Shown here in pieces: positions 44,702 to 52,159 of a stretch of 64,000 nucleotides of DNA. Positions within the stretch are counted from its first letter, which is position 1. Each line of letters begins with the position of its first letter. Below the pieces are notes generated by a model. It saw nothing but the letters and a program-made list of their open reading frames with translations, had not been told where the DNA came from and did not search any database. The position numbers and the translations under genes are program-made. The stretch is from Geodermatophilus sp. YIM 151500 (GTDB taxonomy: Bacteria > Actinomycetota > Actinomycetes > Mycobacteriales > Geodermatophilaceae): assembly GCF_025716945.1 (NCBI RefSeq), contig NZ_JAOVZT010000015.1:36885-100884 (forward strand), given 5' to 3'.

Positions 44702-44727
44702 GTTTCACGAACGCCCCGGCGGGGGTA
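44702..44727 (+). promoter_or_regulatory. Stress-sigma-like promoter candidate 1
   Basis: GTTT (44702-44705), 17 bases, GGGTA (44723-44727) resembles the GTTT-N14-18-GGGTA pattern used by SigB/SigF/SigH-type factors in actinobacteria. It is about 232 bases before the start of the envelope-gene set. Confidence 0.4.
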
Positions 44728-44898
44728 GTCCCCGCCCGTCCGTGGCAGGGGCTCAACCAGGCAGCCCCGCCCCGTCACCCCGTACCAGGGGTTCCGGTCC
44801 CACCCGAGCCGCACGGATGCGCCGGGAAAGACCCGGGCCACCCCCTTCCTGCCCTCCGGCGACGGAGCGGCAGGCCCGCGCGCGCCGCTCCGACGGTC

Positions 44899-44922
44899 GT
44901 GTGACGGCGCACCCGCGGGGTA
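44899..44922 (+). promoter_or_regulatory. Stress-sigma-like promoter candidate 2
   Basis: GTGT (44899-44902), 15 bases, GGGTA (44918-44922), ending 36 bases before the start codon at 44959. It is the better positioned of the two candidates. STAS, SigB-like regulation would fit a cell-envelope stress set. Confidence 0.45.
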
Positions 44923-44958
44923 GCCCACGAACCGACACCTTCCGACCGAGGAGGACCG

Positions 44959-45834
44959 ATGACGCACTCCGTCAACGCCCCGCTCCCCCCGCCGGCACCG
45001 ACGACCGGCATCGACACCCCGACCACGCAGAGCACGTCCACCGGCGACGTCGCGAGGAACGAGGCCGCGAACGTCGGCCAGACGGCCCAGCAGGCCGGCG
45101 GCCAGGTCGCCTCGACCGCGGCCGACCAGGCGCGCGAGGTCGCCGCCGAGACCCAGCGGCAGGCACGCGACCTGCTCGACCAGGGCCGCTCCCAGCTGCG
45201 CGACCAGGCCGCCACCCAGCAGCAGAAGGCCGCCGGCGGGCTCGGCTCGCTGGCGCAGGAGCTGCGCAACCTGGCCGACGGCACCAGCGAGGGGGCCCCC
45301 GGTCCGGCGCGCGACCTGATCCGGCAGGCCTCCGGCAAGGTCGACGAGTTCGCCTCGTGGCTGCAGCACCGCGAGCCCGCCGACCTGCTCGACGAGGTGC
45401 GCCGCTTCGCCCGCCGCCGGCCCGGCGCCTTCCTGCTCGGTGCGGCCACCGCCGGCGTGCTCGCCGGCCGGCTGACCAGCGGGGTCAAGGCCGCGCACAG
45501 CGACTCGGGCACCGGCCGGACGACCCCGTCCACGACCCGCACCAACTACGTCGACCCGACCCCCGCCTACGCCGGGTACACCGGCACTCCGGGCGAGGTC
45601 GCCGGCGCGGGCTACACCGGCGCGACGACCGGCTACCCGACCGGTACGACGACGGCGGGCTACTCCGGCACCGTGCCGGCCGAGCCCACCACCACGGGCA
45701 CCGCGCCCGGCACCGGCAGCCCGCTGCCCCCGCCGCCGTACGGCACCACGCCGCCCGCCGGCAGCGTCGTCCCGCCGACGACCCCGGCCGGCTGGGACGA
45801 CGACCCCGCACGCCGCCCGGGTGAGGAGCGCTGA
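44959..45834 (+). CDS. Envelope-associated protein with membrane helix and low-complexity tail
   Basis: 291 residues, ATG after GAGGAGGA. Residues 30-110 are a Gln/Ala-rich helical region resembling the apolipoprotein-like repeats of DUF3618-associated proteins. Residues 130-165 include EVRRFARRRPGAFLLGAATAGVLAGRLTSG, probably a membrane hairpin. Residues 180-291 are Thr/Pro/Gly/Tyr-rich (YTGTPGEV, GYTGATTGY). I know this as a common partner of holin-superfamily and DUF3618 genes in actinobacteria, but its role is unknown. Only 2 bases separate it from the next gene. Confidence 0.7.
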   Translation: MTHSVNAPLPPPAPTTGIDTPTTQSTSTGDVARNEAANVGQTAQQAGGQVASTAADQAREVAAETQRQARDLLDQGRSQLRDQAATQQQKAAGGLGSLAQELRNLADGTSEGAPGPARDLIRQASGKVDEFASWLQHREPADLLDEVRRFARRRPGAFLLGAATAGVLAGRLTSGVKAAHSDSGTGRTTPSTTRTNYVDPTPAYAGYTGTPGEVAGAGYTGATTGYPTGTTTAGYSGTVPAEPTTTGTAPGTGSPLPPPPYGTTPPAGSVVPPTTPAGWDDDPARRPGEER

Positions 45835-45836
45835 CC

Positions 45837-46358
45837 GTGAGCTCTCCCTACTCCGGAGCCACGTCCGCCAGTGGCCAGACCACGGTTCCCCCGGGTGGGC
45901 CGGCGAACTATGCCGCCGACACCGGGACGACGTCGTACAGCGGCAGCATGGGCACCCCGACCACCGACGCCGGCCACCCCGACGTGGAGGGCGTCTCGGT
46001 CGGGCAGTTGATCGGTGAGGTCAGCAAGGACCTCTCCACCCTGATGCGCCAGGAGCTCGAGCTGGCCAAGGCCGAGCTCCGGGTCGAGGCCAAGAAGGCC
46101 GGGCAGGCCGCCGGCATGTTCGGTGCGGCCGGCTTCGCCGGCTACATGGTCGCGCTGTTCCTGTCGTTCGCGCTCTGGTGGGCGTTGGAGAACGTCATGG
46201 ACGCCGGGCTGGCCGCGTTGATCGTCGCCCTCCTGTGGGCCGTGGTGGGCGCTGTCGCCTTCGTGCTCGGCCGCCAGAAGTTCCGGCAGGTGAACCCGAA
46301 GCCCGAGCGCACCGTCGACACCCTCCAGCAGGTGCCCGGCGCGCTGAAGCCGCACTGA
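45837..46358 (+). CDS. Phage-holin-superfamily (DUF1469-type) membrane protein
   Basis: 173 residues. After a Thr/Gly-rich head, VSVGQLIGEVSKDLSTLMRQELELAKAELRVEAKKAGQAAGMFGAAGFAGYMV is the DUF1469/YqjE-like signature: an amphipathic helix leading into two membrane helices (about 97-118 and 122-147). Such proteins are chromosomal envelope proteins despite the holin name, and there is no prophage here. It is the middle of a three-gene set. Confidence 0.85.
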   Translation: MSSPYSGATSASGQTTVPPGGPANYAADTGTTSYSGSMGTPTTDAGHPDVEGVSVGQLIGEVSKDLSTLMRQELELAKAELRVEAKKAGQAAGMFGAAGFAGYMVALFLSFALWWALENVMDAGLAALIVALLWAVVGAVAFVLGRQKFRQVNPKPERTVDTLQQVPGALKPH

Positions 46359-46386
46359 CCTCACCGAACCACGACTTGGAGCAGAC

Positions 46387-47022
46387 ATGACCAGCAGTGA
46401 CCCGGAAGCCATCCGCCGGCAGATCGAGGACACCCGGCGAGAGCTCAGCTACGACGTCGACGCGCTCAACGAGAAGGTCAACCCGGCCCGCGTGGTGGAC
46501 CGCCGGATGACGGCCACGAAGGGCCGCATCACCCGCGCCCGGGACCGGGTGATGGGCTCGGCCTCCGACACGTCGTCCACGGTGCAGGGCCGCGCCTCGG
46601 ACGCGGCCTCCACCGTGCAGGACGCCGCGTCGTCGGCGGCCGGTGCCGTGCAGCAGGCTCCCGAGGCGATCACCCGCCAGACCCAGGGCAACCCGCTGGC
46701 GGCCGGGCTGATCGCCTTCGGCGTCGGCTGGCTGGTGTCGAGCCTGCTGCCAGCCTCGCAGAAGGAGCAGGAGCTGGCCCAGCAGGCCGAGGCGGCTGTG
46801 CGGGAGCACAGGGACACGCTGATCGAGCCGGCCAAGCAGGCCGCGCAGGAGATCGGCGAGGAGCTGAAGCCGGCGGCCCAGCAGGCCGCTCAGGAGGTCA
46901 AGGCCACCGCCCAGGAGGCGACCTCCACCGTGGCGGAGGAGGGGCGGTCGGCCGCCCAGGACGTCCAGGCCCAGGCCCAGCAGTCCCGGGAGACGGTGCA
47001 GAGCCACTCGTCGCGCAGCTGA
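46387..47022 (+). CDS. DUF3618 domain-containing protein
   Basis: 211 residues. SDPEAIRRQIEDTRRELSYDVDALNEKVNPARVV is the DUF3618 domain; then repeated STVQGRASDAASTVQDAASSAAGAV helical units, a short membrane segment (GNPLAAGLIAFGVGWLVSSLL) and an Ala/Gln/Glu-rich tail. Probably a membrane-associated amphipathic protein that coats or braces the envelope; that is inference. A strong hairpin follows the gene. Confidence 0.85.
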   Translation: MTSSDPEAIRRQIEDTRRELSYDVDALNEKVNPARVVDRRMTATKGRITRARDRVMGSASDTSSTVQGRASDAASTVQDAASSAAGAVQQAPEAITRQTQGNPLAAGLIAFGVGWLVSSLLPASQKEQELAQQAEAAVREHRDTLIEPAKQAAQEIGEELKPAAQQAAQEVKATAQEATSTVAEEGRSAAQDVQAQAQQSRETVQSHSSRS

Positions 47023-47044
47023 CGCTCCCCGCCCGATCCGCTCC

Positions 47045-47080
47045 ACGGCGCCCCGCCGGCCCCGGCCGGCGGGGCGCCGT
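47045..47080 (+). terminator. Strong hairpin closing the DUF3618/holin set
   Basis: A 17-base stem (ACGGCGCCCCGCCGGCC with its complement) has a 2-base loop, starting 22 bases after the stop of the DUF3618 gene. This is the most stable hairpin of the window and separates the set from the response regulator gene. Confidence 0.85.
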
Positions 47081-47235
47081 GCTGTCCGCGACCTCCCGGG
47101 TGGCCGGTGGCGCTCGCACCCGATCGGGTGACCCCGACCCGGGCAGGGGTGCAGGCCGCGGGCCGGGGCGCCGTCCTCGTCGGGGACGACGCCAGCCGTT
47201 CCGCGCCCGCGGGACCTGTCCCGACGGGAGCCGAA

Positions 47236-47673
47236 GTGGACACCGGAGTGACCCCCGTCGCGCCGCGGGTGCTGGTCGCCGACGACGAGGACGACGTCCG
47301 CGGGCTGGTCGACCTGGCGGTCGGCCGGGCCGGGTGCACGCTCGTGGCGTCGGTCGCCGACGGGCCGGCCGCCCTCGCCACCGCCCGCGCGCAGCGACCC
47401 GACCTGGCGGTGCTCGACGTCTCGATGCCCGGCTCCACCGGCCTGGAGGTGTGCACCGCGCTGCGCGCCGACCCGGCGACCGCCGGCGTCCGGGTGCTGC
47501 TGCTCTCCGCCGGTGCCTCCCCCGACGACGTGGCCCGCGGCCTGGCTGCGGGCGCCGACGCCTACCTCGCCAAGCCCTTCTCCGTGGCCGAGCTGGTCCG
47601 CGCAGTGCGCGGGCTGTCCACCGCGCCGCCGCGGACCGCCGGGTCCCGGCCGACCGCGGGGCTGCCGGCATGA
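47236..47673 (+). CDS. Response regulator, receiver domain only
   Basis: 145 residues from the GTG at 47236, preferred because GGGAG lies 6 bases before it; upstream in-frame GTG codons (47107) would add unstructured residues. The receiver domain has the acid pocket ADDEDD, the phospho-acceptor D61 (LAVLDVSMPG) and K113 (YLAKPF). There is no output domain, so it may pass a signal by phosphotransfer or protein contact. Its stop overlaps the start of the histidine kinase gene (ATGA). Confidence 0.87.
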   Translation: MDTGVTPVAPRVLVADDEDDVRGLVDLAVGRAGCTLVASVADGPAALATARAQRPDLAVLDVSMPGSTGLEVCTALRADPATAGVRVLLLSAGASPDDVARGLAAGADAYLAKPFSVAELVRAVRGLSTAPPRTAGSRPTAGLPA

Positions 47674-49376
47674 CCGCCGCCGTCCTGCCCCGGCCGGTTC
47701 CCGACGGTGCGCCGTCCCCGGTCCGGCCCCGCCCGGGCTCCGCGCCGGACGACCTCCCGACGCTCATCGGCTTCGCCCTGGCCGCGGTGCTGCTGGCCGT
47801 CGGGGCGCTCCCGGTGGTCGACGTCCTCTTCGTCCTGACCGGCCTCCTCGTCGCCGTCCTCGGCCGGCTCGCCGGGCTGGCCTCGCCGGCCGGCTCGCCG
47901 CGGAGGTGGCTGCCGGGACCGGCGGCCGCCCTGGCCGGCGCCGCGCTCCTGCACGCGGGCACCGGATCGGCGGTGACCCTGCTCCTCCTGACCGGCCCGG
48001 TCGCCGCGCTGGCCGGCGGGGCCGGCCGGCGCGGTGCCCTCGCGGGCGCGGCGGGCGCCGCGCTCGCGGCCATGGCGCCCGGCCTGCTCACCGGCGCCCC
48101 CGTCGGGCTCGCCGTGCCCCTGCTGGCGACGGCCGGCGCCGCGGCCGCCGGCTTCGCCGTCGCCGATCTCGCCGCCCTGCAGCGCAGCCGCGACGCGGAG
48201 CTCGACGTGGCCACCCGCATGCTCGCCGCCCGCGCCCGCACGATGACCAGCGTCATCGACGCCGTCACCGAGCAGTCGATCATCGGCACCGACGTCGACG
48301 GCGTCGTCCGGGTGTGGAACCCCGGCGCGGAACGGCTGCTGGGCCTGCCCCGGCACGAGGTGGTGCGCGGGCGGTCGATCGTCGACTTCCACCTGTCCGA
48401 GGAGCTCGCCGCCGCGGCCGAGGCGGCCGGCACGGCGCCCGGCCTGGCCGCGCTGGTGCACGCCGCGCAGGAGAACGGCAGCGACGTCCGCGACTGGACC
48501 TACGTGGCCGCCGACGGCAGCCGGCGCACCGTCTCGGTCGCGATCACCCCGCGCACCGACGACCGGGGCGAGCACGCGGGCTGGAACTTCGTCGGCACCG
48601 ACATGACCGAGGCCCGCGCCACCGAGCGGCTCAAGGACCAGTTCGTCAGCCTGATCAGCCACGAGCTGCGCACTCCGCTCAGCTCCATCCTGGGCTACCT
48701 GGAGTTGGTGCTCGACGAGGACGCCGACCCGCTCACCGACGAGCAGCGGCAGTTCCTCACCACCGTCGAGCGCAACGCGCACCGGCTGCAGCGGCTGGTC
48801 GGCGACCTGCTGTTCACTGCCCAGGTCGAGGCGGGCCGGTTCACCCTCCAACCCGCGGACGTGGACCTGGCCGGGGTGGTCCGCGCCGCCGAGGAGACCG
48901 CCCGCGTCACCGCGGCGGCCGGTGGGGTGGAGCTGGTCGTCGCCGTCCCGGACGACGGCCTGGTCGTGCGCGGCGATGCCGTCCGGCTGGGCCAGGCCTG
49001 CGACAACCTGGTCTTCAACGCCGTGAAGTTCACGCCGCCCGGCGGCCGGGTGACCCTGTCGCTGCGGGCCGGGTGGCGGGCCGCCGACGGGCGGGTCGTC
49101 GACGGGCGGGTCGTCGACGACCCGGGGTCCGACGGCGAGCCGGTTGCCGTCCTGTCGGTGCGCGACACCGGCGTGGGCATCCCGGCCGGCGAGCAGAAGG
49201 AGCTGTTCACCCGCTTCTTCCGCGCCTCGACCGCGCGGCGCAACGCCGTCCCCGGGGTCGGCCTCGGCCTCACCATCACCAAGGCGATCACCACGGCGCA
49301 CGGCGGCACGATCGAGGTCGACAGCGCCGAGGGCGAGGGCACCACCTTCACGCTCGTCCTGCCCGCCGCGCGCTGA
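47670..49376 (+). CDS. Membrane PAS-containing sensor histidine kinase
   Basis: 568 residues. Several membrane helices occupy residues 30-165. A PAS domain spans about 195-315 (IIGTDVDGVVRVWNPGAERLLG). The dimerization/phospho-acceptor domain has H331 in FVSLISHELRTPLSSILGYL, and the ATPase domain has DNLVFNAVKFTPPGG, DTGVGIP, FTRFFRAS and GVGLGLTITKAI. A duplicated GRVVD unit lies at 475-483. It should phosphorylate the adjacent receiver, and is encoded upstream of the tasA-like gene. Confidence 0.92.
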   Translation: MTAAVLPRPVPDGAPSPVRPRPGSAPDDLPTLIGFALAAVLLAVGALPVVDVLFVLTGLLVAVLGRLAGLASPAGSPRRWLPGPAAALAGAALLHAGTGSAVTLLLLTGPVAALAGGAGRRGALAGAAGAALAAMAPGLLTGAPVGLAVPLLATAGAAAAGFAVADLAALQRSRDAELDVATRMLAARARTMTSVIDAVTEQSIIGTDVDGVVRVWNPGAERLLGLPRHEVVRGRSIVDFHLSEELAAAAEAAGTAPGLAALVHAAQENGSDVRDWTYVAADGSRRTVSVAITPRTDDRGEHAGWNFVGTDMTEARATERLKDQFVSLISHELRTPLSSILGYLELVLDEDADPLTDEQRQFLTTVERNAHRLQRLVGDLLFTAQVEAGRFTLQPADVDLAGVVRAAEETARVTAAAGGVELVVAVPDDGLVVRGDAVRLGQACDNLVFNAVKFTPPGGRVTLSLRAGWRAADGRVVDGRVVDDPGSDGEPVAVLSVRDTGVGIPAGEQKELFTRFFRASTARRNAVPGVGLGLTITKAITTAHGGTIEVDSAEGEGTTFTLVLPAAR

Positions 49377-49432
49377 CCGACCGCGCACTGACCGACCGCC
49401 TCCCACGGCGGGATGCGCGGACATCGCGCACA

Positions 49433-49473
49433 CCTTGCGGATTCCTTGCGGAACGCGAGCGGGTCCCCTGCGG
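49433..49473 (+). promoter_or_regulatory. Helically phased CCTTGCGG repeats upstream of the TasA-like gene
   Basis: CCTTGCGG is at 49433-49440 and 49444-49451 and CCCTGCGG at 49466-49473. The starts are 11 and 22 bases apart, that is one and two helical turns, so all three would face the same side of the DNA. They are 70-110 bases before the start codon, where an activator would bind. Confidence 0.5.
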
Positions 49474-49542
49474 TAAGGCCTCCAGAGTCGTCCCTGTCGC
49501 CGGGAGCCCCCGGTGGCGGAGATCGACCCAGGAGACGCAGAC

Positions 49543-50163
49543 ATGAGCACCACCCGCCTCGCCGCCAGCTCGACCGCCACCAAGGTCGTCGGCTCGCTCG
49601 CCGTCCTCGGCACCGCCGCCGCCGTCGCCGGCCTCGGCACCTACGGCACCTTCACCGACAGCACCACCCCGGTCGAGACCTCGGTCGCCTCCGGCACCCT
49701 GAACATCGACCTCACCGCCCCGAACGCCGGCATCCCGCTGAAGGTGGCCGGCTTCGTGCCCGGCGACGTGATGACCCGCACCGTCGACCTGAAGAACACC
49801 GGCGACGTCGCGATGTCGTCGGTCAGCCTGACCACCGCGGTCACCTCGCCGGCCAATGTGCTCACCTCGGACGGCGTCAACGGCCTCCAGCTGAGCGTCG
49901 CCTCCTGCTCCGTGCCGTGGGCGCAGGGCGGTACCGCCGAGGCGCCGACCTTCACCTGCTCGGGCGTCCGTCAGGACCTGGCCGGCGGCCAGCTGACCAA
50001 TATCTTCAAGCTGTCGAACCCGGCCAGCCTGAACCCCGGCGGCGTCGACCACATCGCCTACTCCATCTCGCTGCCGACCACGGCGGGGAACGAGTTCCAG
50101 GGCAAGTCCGCCGCGATGACGCTCACCTTCACCGGTGTGCAGCGCACCGGCTCGGCCCGCTGA
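49543..50163 (+). CDS. TasA/CalY-like secreted protein
   Basis: 206 residues, start after AGGAGACGC. The N-terminal signal (VVGSLAVLGTAAAVAGLGTYGTFTDS) has the layout of camelysin/TasA precursors, where cleavage occurs near GTY-FTDST. SGTLNIDL, FVPGDVMTRTVDLKNTGDVAMSSVSL, and FKLSNPASLNPGGVDHIAYSI are typical of this fold. Two cysteines (about 125 and 142) could form a disulfide. In Bacillus, TasA builds matrix fibres and needs SipW for processing; a SipW-like gene follows here. Fibre formation in this organism is inference. Confidence 0.85.
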   Translation: MSTTRLAASSTATKVVGSLAVLGTAAAVAGLGTYGTFTDSTTPVETSVASGTLNIDLTAPNAGIPLKVAGFVPGDVMTRTVDLKNTGDVAMSSVSLTTAVTSPANVLTSDGVNGLQLSVASCSVPWAQGGTAEAPTFTCSGVRQDLAGGQLTNIFKLSNPASLNPGGVDHIAYSISLPTTAGNEFQGKSAAMTLTFTGVQRTGSAR

Positions 50164-50215
50164 GCCGCTGACCGACCGCTGACCGACCGCTGACGACAGG
50201 TTCGGAGAACCCGCC

Positions 50216-50887
50216 ATGACCGCCTCTCTCCTGGTCCGCCGCCCGGGGGCAGCCGTCGCGCTGCCCCCGGTGGAGGCCCCCGCCTCCGCGGCCCGCCGCG
50301 GGGCCGGGCTCGCCCGCCGCGTGGCGGCGCGCACCCTGCCCTGGCTGGTCCGCGGGCTGGTGGGCTCGGCGATCGTGGCCTTCGCCGCCCTGGCCGTCGG
50401 CCCGCACGTCCTCGGCTACCGCACGATGACGATGCTGACCGCGAGCATGTCGCCGGTGATCGACCCGGGCGACATCACGATCGTGACCCCCGTCGCCGTC
50501 GACGACGTGACCGAGGGCATGGTCATCGCCTACAACATCCCGATCGACGACCACCAGGTCGTCACCCACCGCGTCATCTCGGTCGAGCGCGACGCCGCCG
50601 GCGTCGTGACCGTGCAGACCAAGGGCGACGCGAACGAGGCGGTCGACCCGTGGCGGGCCGCACTGCAGGGCGACACCGCCTGGCAGGTGCGGGCCGTCGT
50701 CCCCGAGGTCGGCCACGCCATCCAGGCCCTGCGCGGCCCGCTCGTGGCCGAGCTGCTCCGCTACGGCGCCCCGGCGCTGCTGGCCGGCTGGCTGCTGCTG
50801 GCCATCTGGCGGCCCGCCCGCGGTGAGTCCGCCGCGGACGCCGCCGAGGCCGCCGGCACCGCGACCGACGAGGAGGTCCGGCCGTGA
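50216..50887 (+). CDS. SipW-like (ER-type) signal peptidase I
   Basis: 223 residues. A membrane helix at about 43-64, catalytic Ser77 in MLTASMSPVI, and VVTHRVISVE with H118 instead of the lysine of normal bacterial enzymes: the Ser/His (ER-type) signature of SipW. KGDANEAVDP supplies the later aspartate region, and a second membrane helix (about 183-203) is followed by an acidic tail. It is likely dedicated to the TasA-like protein and the next secreted protein. Its stop overlaps the following start (GTGA). Confidence 0.9.
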   Translation: MTASLLVRRPGAAVALPPVEAPASAARRGAGLARRVAARTLPWLVRGLVGSAIVAFAALAVGPHVLGYRTMTMLTASMSPVIDPGDITIVTPVAVDDVTEGMVIAYNIPIDDHQVVTHRVISVERDAAGVVTVQTKGDANEAVDPWRAALQGDTAWQVRAVVPEVGHAIQALRGPLVAELLRYGAPALLAGWLLLAIWRPARGESAADAAEAAGTATDEEVRP

Positions 50888-51441
50888 CCGCCGCCCGCCG
50901 CACCCTGGCGCTCGTCCTGCTCACCATGGCGATCATGGTCGGCGCCGCGCTGCCGGCCTCGGCCGAGTTCGCCGCCGTCCGCCCGGGCCCGCAGCTCGGG
51001 GTCGACACCTACACCGTCGCCCCGCCCACCGGCGTCCTGGTCACCAAGTCGCAGTGCTACCTGACCACGACGACGCGCGAGGTCAAGACGACCGGCCTGA
51101 CGACCAGCGTGACGATCACCTCGCGGACCGAGCCGACCGAGACGGTGGTCTTCGACGAGACCACCGCGACGGTTGGCAACACGACCACGACCACCACCCG
51201 CACGACCCGGCTCGACGTGGGTCTCCGGTGGACGGCGAGCGCCTCCAAGGGCGTCGTCGGCTACGCCGTCGTCGCCCACGCGCCCGGTGCCAGCGGCGCC
51301 ATCGACTCGACCGTCGGCACCACCTGGAACGAGCGCGTCGACGCCCGCTACCTCGGCTACACCCCCACCCTCGCCGTCCGCACGCTCACCAGCTACGGCT
51401 GGACGGCGGACTCCGCCCAGACGGGAGCCCTGACGTGCTGA
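50884..51441 (+). CDS. Secreted Thr-rich protein of the TasA/SipW operon
   Basis: 185 residues, GTG start overlapping the peptidase stop. A clear signal peptide (LALVLLTMAIMVGAALPASA) precedes AEFAAVRPGP. The mature part is Thr/Val-rich with repeated beta-like patterns (TTTTREVKTTGLTTSVTI) and two cysteines, one as the last residue. No family is recognised. Its position matches TapA-like minor components in Bacillus, but no sequence similarity to TapA is seen. It may anchor or cap the TasA-like protein. Confidence 0.7.
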   Translation: MTAARRTLALVLLTMAIMVGAALPASAEFAAVRPGPQLGVDTYTVAPPTGVLVTKSQCYLTTTTREVKTTGLTTSVTITSRTEPTETVVFDETTATVGNTTTTTTRTTRLDVGLRWTASASKGVVGYAVVAHAPGASGAIDSTVGTTWNERVDARYLGYTPTLAVRTLTSYGWTADSAQTGALTC

Positions 51442-52109
51442 CCGCCCTCGTCGTCGACGACGAAGCCGACGCCCGCACCGAGATCGCCGGCCTGCTCCGG
51501 CTCAGCGGCTGGCAGGTCCGCGAAGCCGCCGACGCCGCCGAGGCCCTCCGCCAGTCCCTCTACAGCGACCCCGACCTGGTGGTCACCGACCAGGCCATGC
51601 CCGGCGCCAGCGGCACCGCGATGCTGCACCGCCTGCGCCGCCGCGGCTCCCGCGCCCGCTTCGTCGTCATCACCCAGGACGGCTCCGCCGACGTCCGGGA
51701 GGAGTCCGCCGCCGCCGGCGCGGAAGCCTGCCTGGTCAAGCCGGTCGGACCGCAGGTCCTGATGAACTTCCTGCACAGCCGCGCCACGGGGGCCGCTGTG
51801 CAGGAGACCCCGTCGGAGATCCGCGAGATCGACGACCTGCACGACGCCGACATCGAGGCCGAGATGCAGGACCGGCTCGAGGAGATGTACGCCGCGGCGC
51901 TGCCCGGCCGGCTCGCCGCGATCGTCGACGGCGCCCGGTTCGGCAACACCCGGGCCGTCGTCGCCGCCGCGGACTCCCTGGCCGGCACCAGCGGCCAGCT
52001 CGGCCACCCCGACGTCGCCGCGGTGTGCCGGTCGATCGCTGCCGACGCCCGGCGTGGCGTGCTCGCCCACGCGCGGGTGGCCGAGCTCGAGGCCCTGGCC
52101 CGCGACTGA
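51435..52109 (+). CDS. Response regulator with a degenerate HPt-like C-terminal domain
   Basis: 224 residues; the GTG start overlaps the preceding stop by 7 bases. The receiver domain is complete: VVDDEADAR, D52 in LVVTDQAMPG, and a lysine in CLVKPVG. Residues about 140-224 are a helical bundle with ARFGNTRAVVAAADSLAGTSGQLGHPDVAAVCRSIAADARRG, very like an HPt domain, but the phosphorylated histidine position is aspartate (AADSLAG instead of AAHSLAG). It might therefore bind a kinase or receiver without taking part in phosphotransfer. It ends the operon. Confidence 0.8.
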   Translation: MLTALVVDDEADARTEIAGLLRLSGWQVREAADAAEALRQSLYSDPDLVVTDQAMPGASGTAMLHRLRRRGSRARFVVITQDGSADVREESAAAGAEACLVKPVGPQVLMNFLHSRATGAAVQETPSEIREIDDLHDADIEAEMQDRLEEMYAAALPGRLAAIVDGARFGNTRAVVAAADSLAGTSGQLGHPDVAAVCRSIAADARRGVLAHARVAELEALARD

Positions 52110-52112
52110 CCC

Positions 52113-52158
52113 AGCGGAGTGGATCCGTGCGCGTCACGCGCAACGGATCCACTCCGCT
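52113..52158. terminator. Bidirectional 21-base-pair hairpin between two regulator genes
   Basis: A 16-base perfect arm (AGCGGAGTGGATCCGT and its complement) extends into GCGCG/CGCGC with one bulged base and a TCA loop. It starts 3 bases after the stop of the + strand regulator and touches the stop of the - strand regulator, so it should stop transcription from both sides. Confidence 0.85.
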
Positions 52159-52159
52159 T

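Larger units (their letters stand above)
44637..44958. other. 322-base intergenic region with promoter candidates
   Basis: No gene is convincing here. The left part has direct repeats of GCACGCGACCGGCCG. It carries two GTNT...GGGTA elements (44702-44727 and 44899-44922) and the ribosome site GAGGAGGA before 44959. Confidence 0.6.

Noticed and set aside
45837..46358. Prophage, suggested by a holin-superfamily protein
   Set aside because: No phage genes are nearby; the protein belongs to the chromosomal DUF1469-like group and sits with DUF3618.
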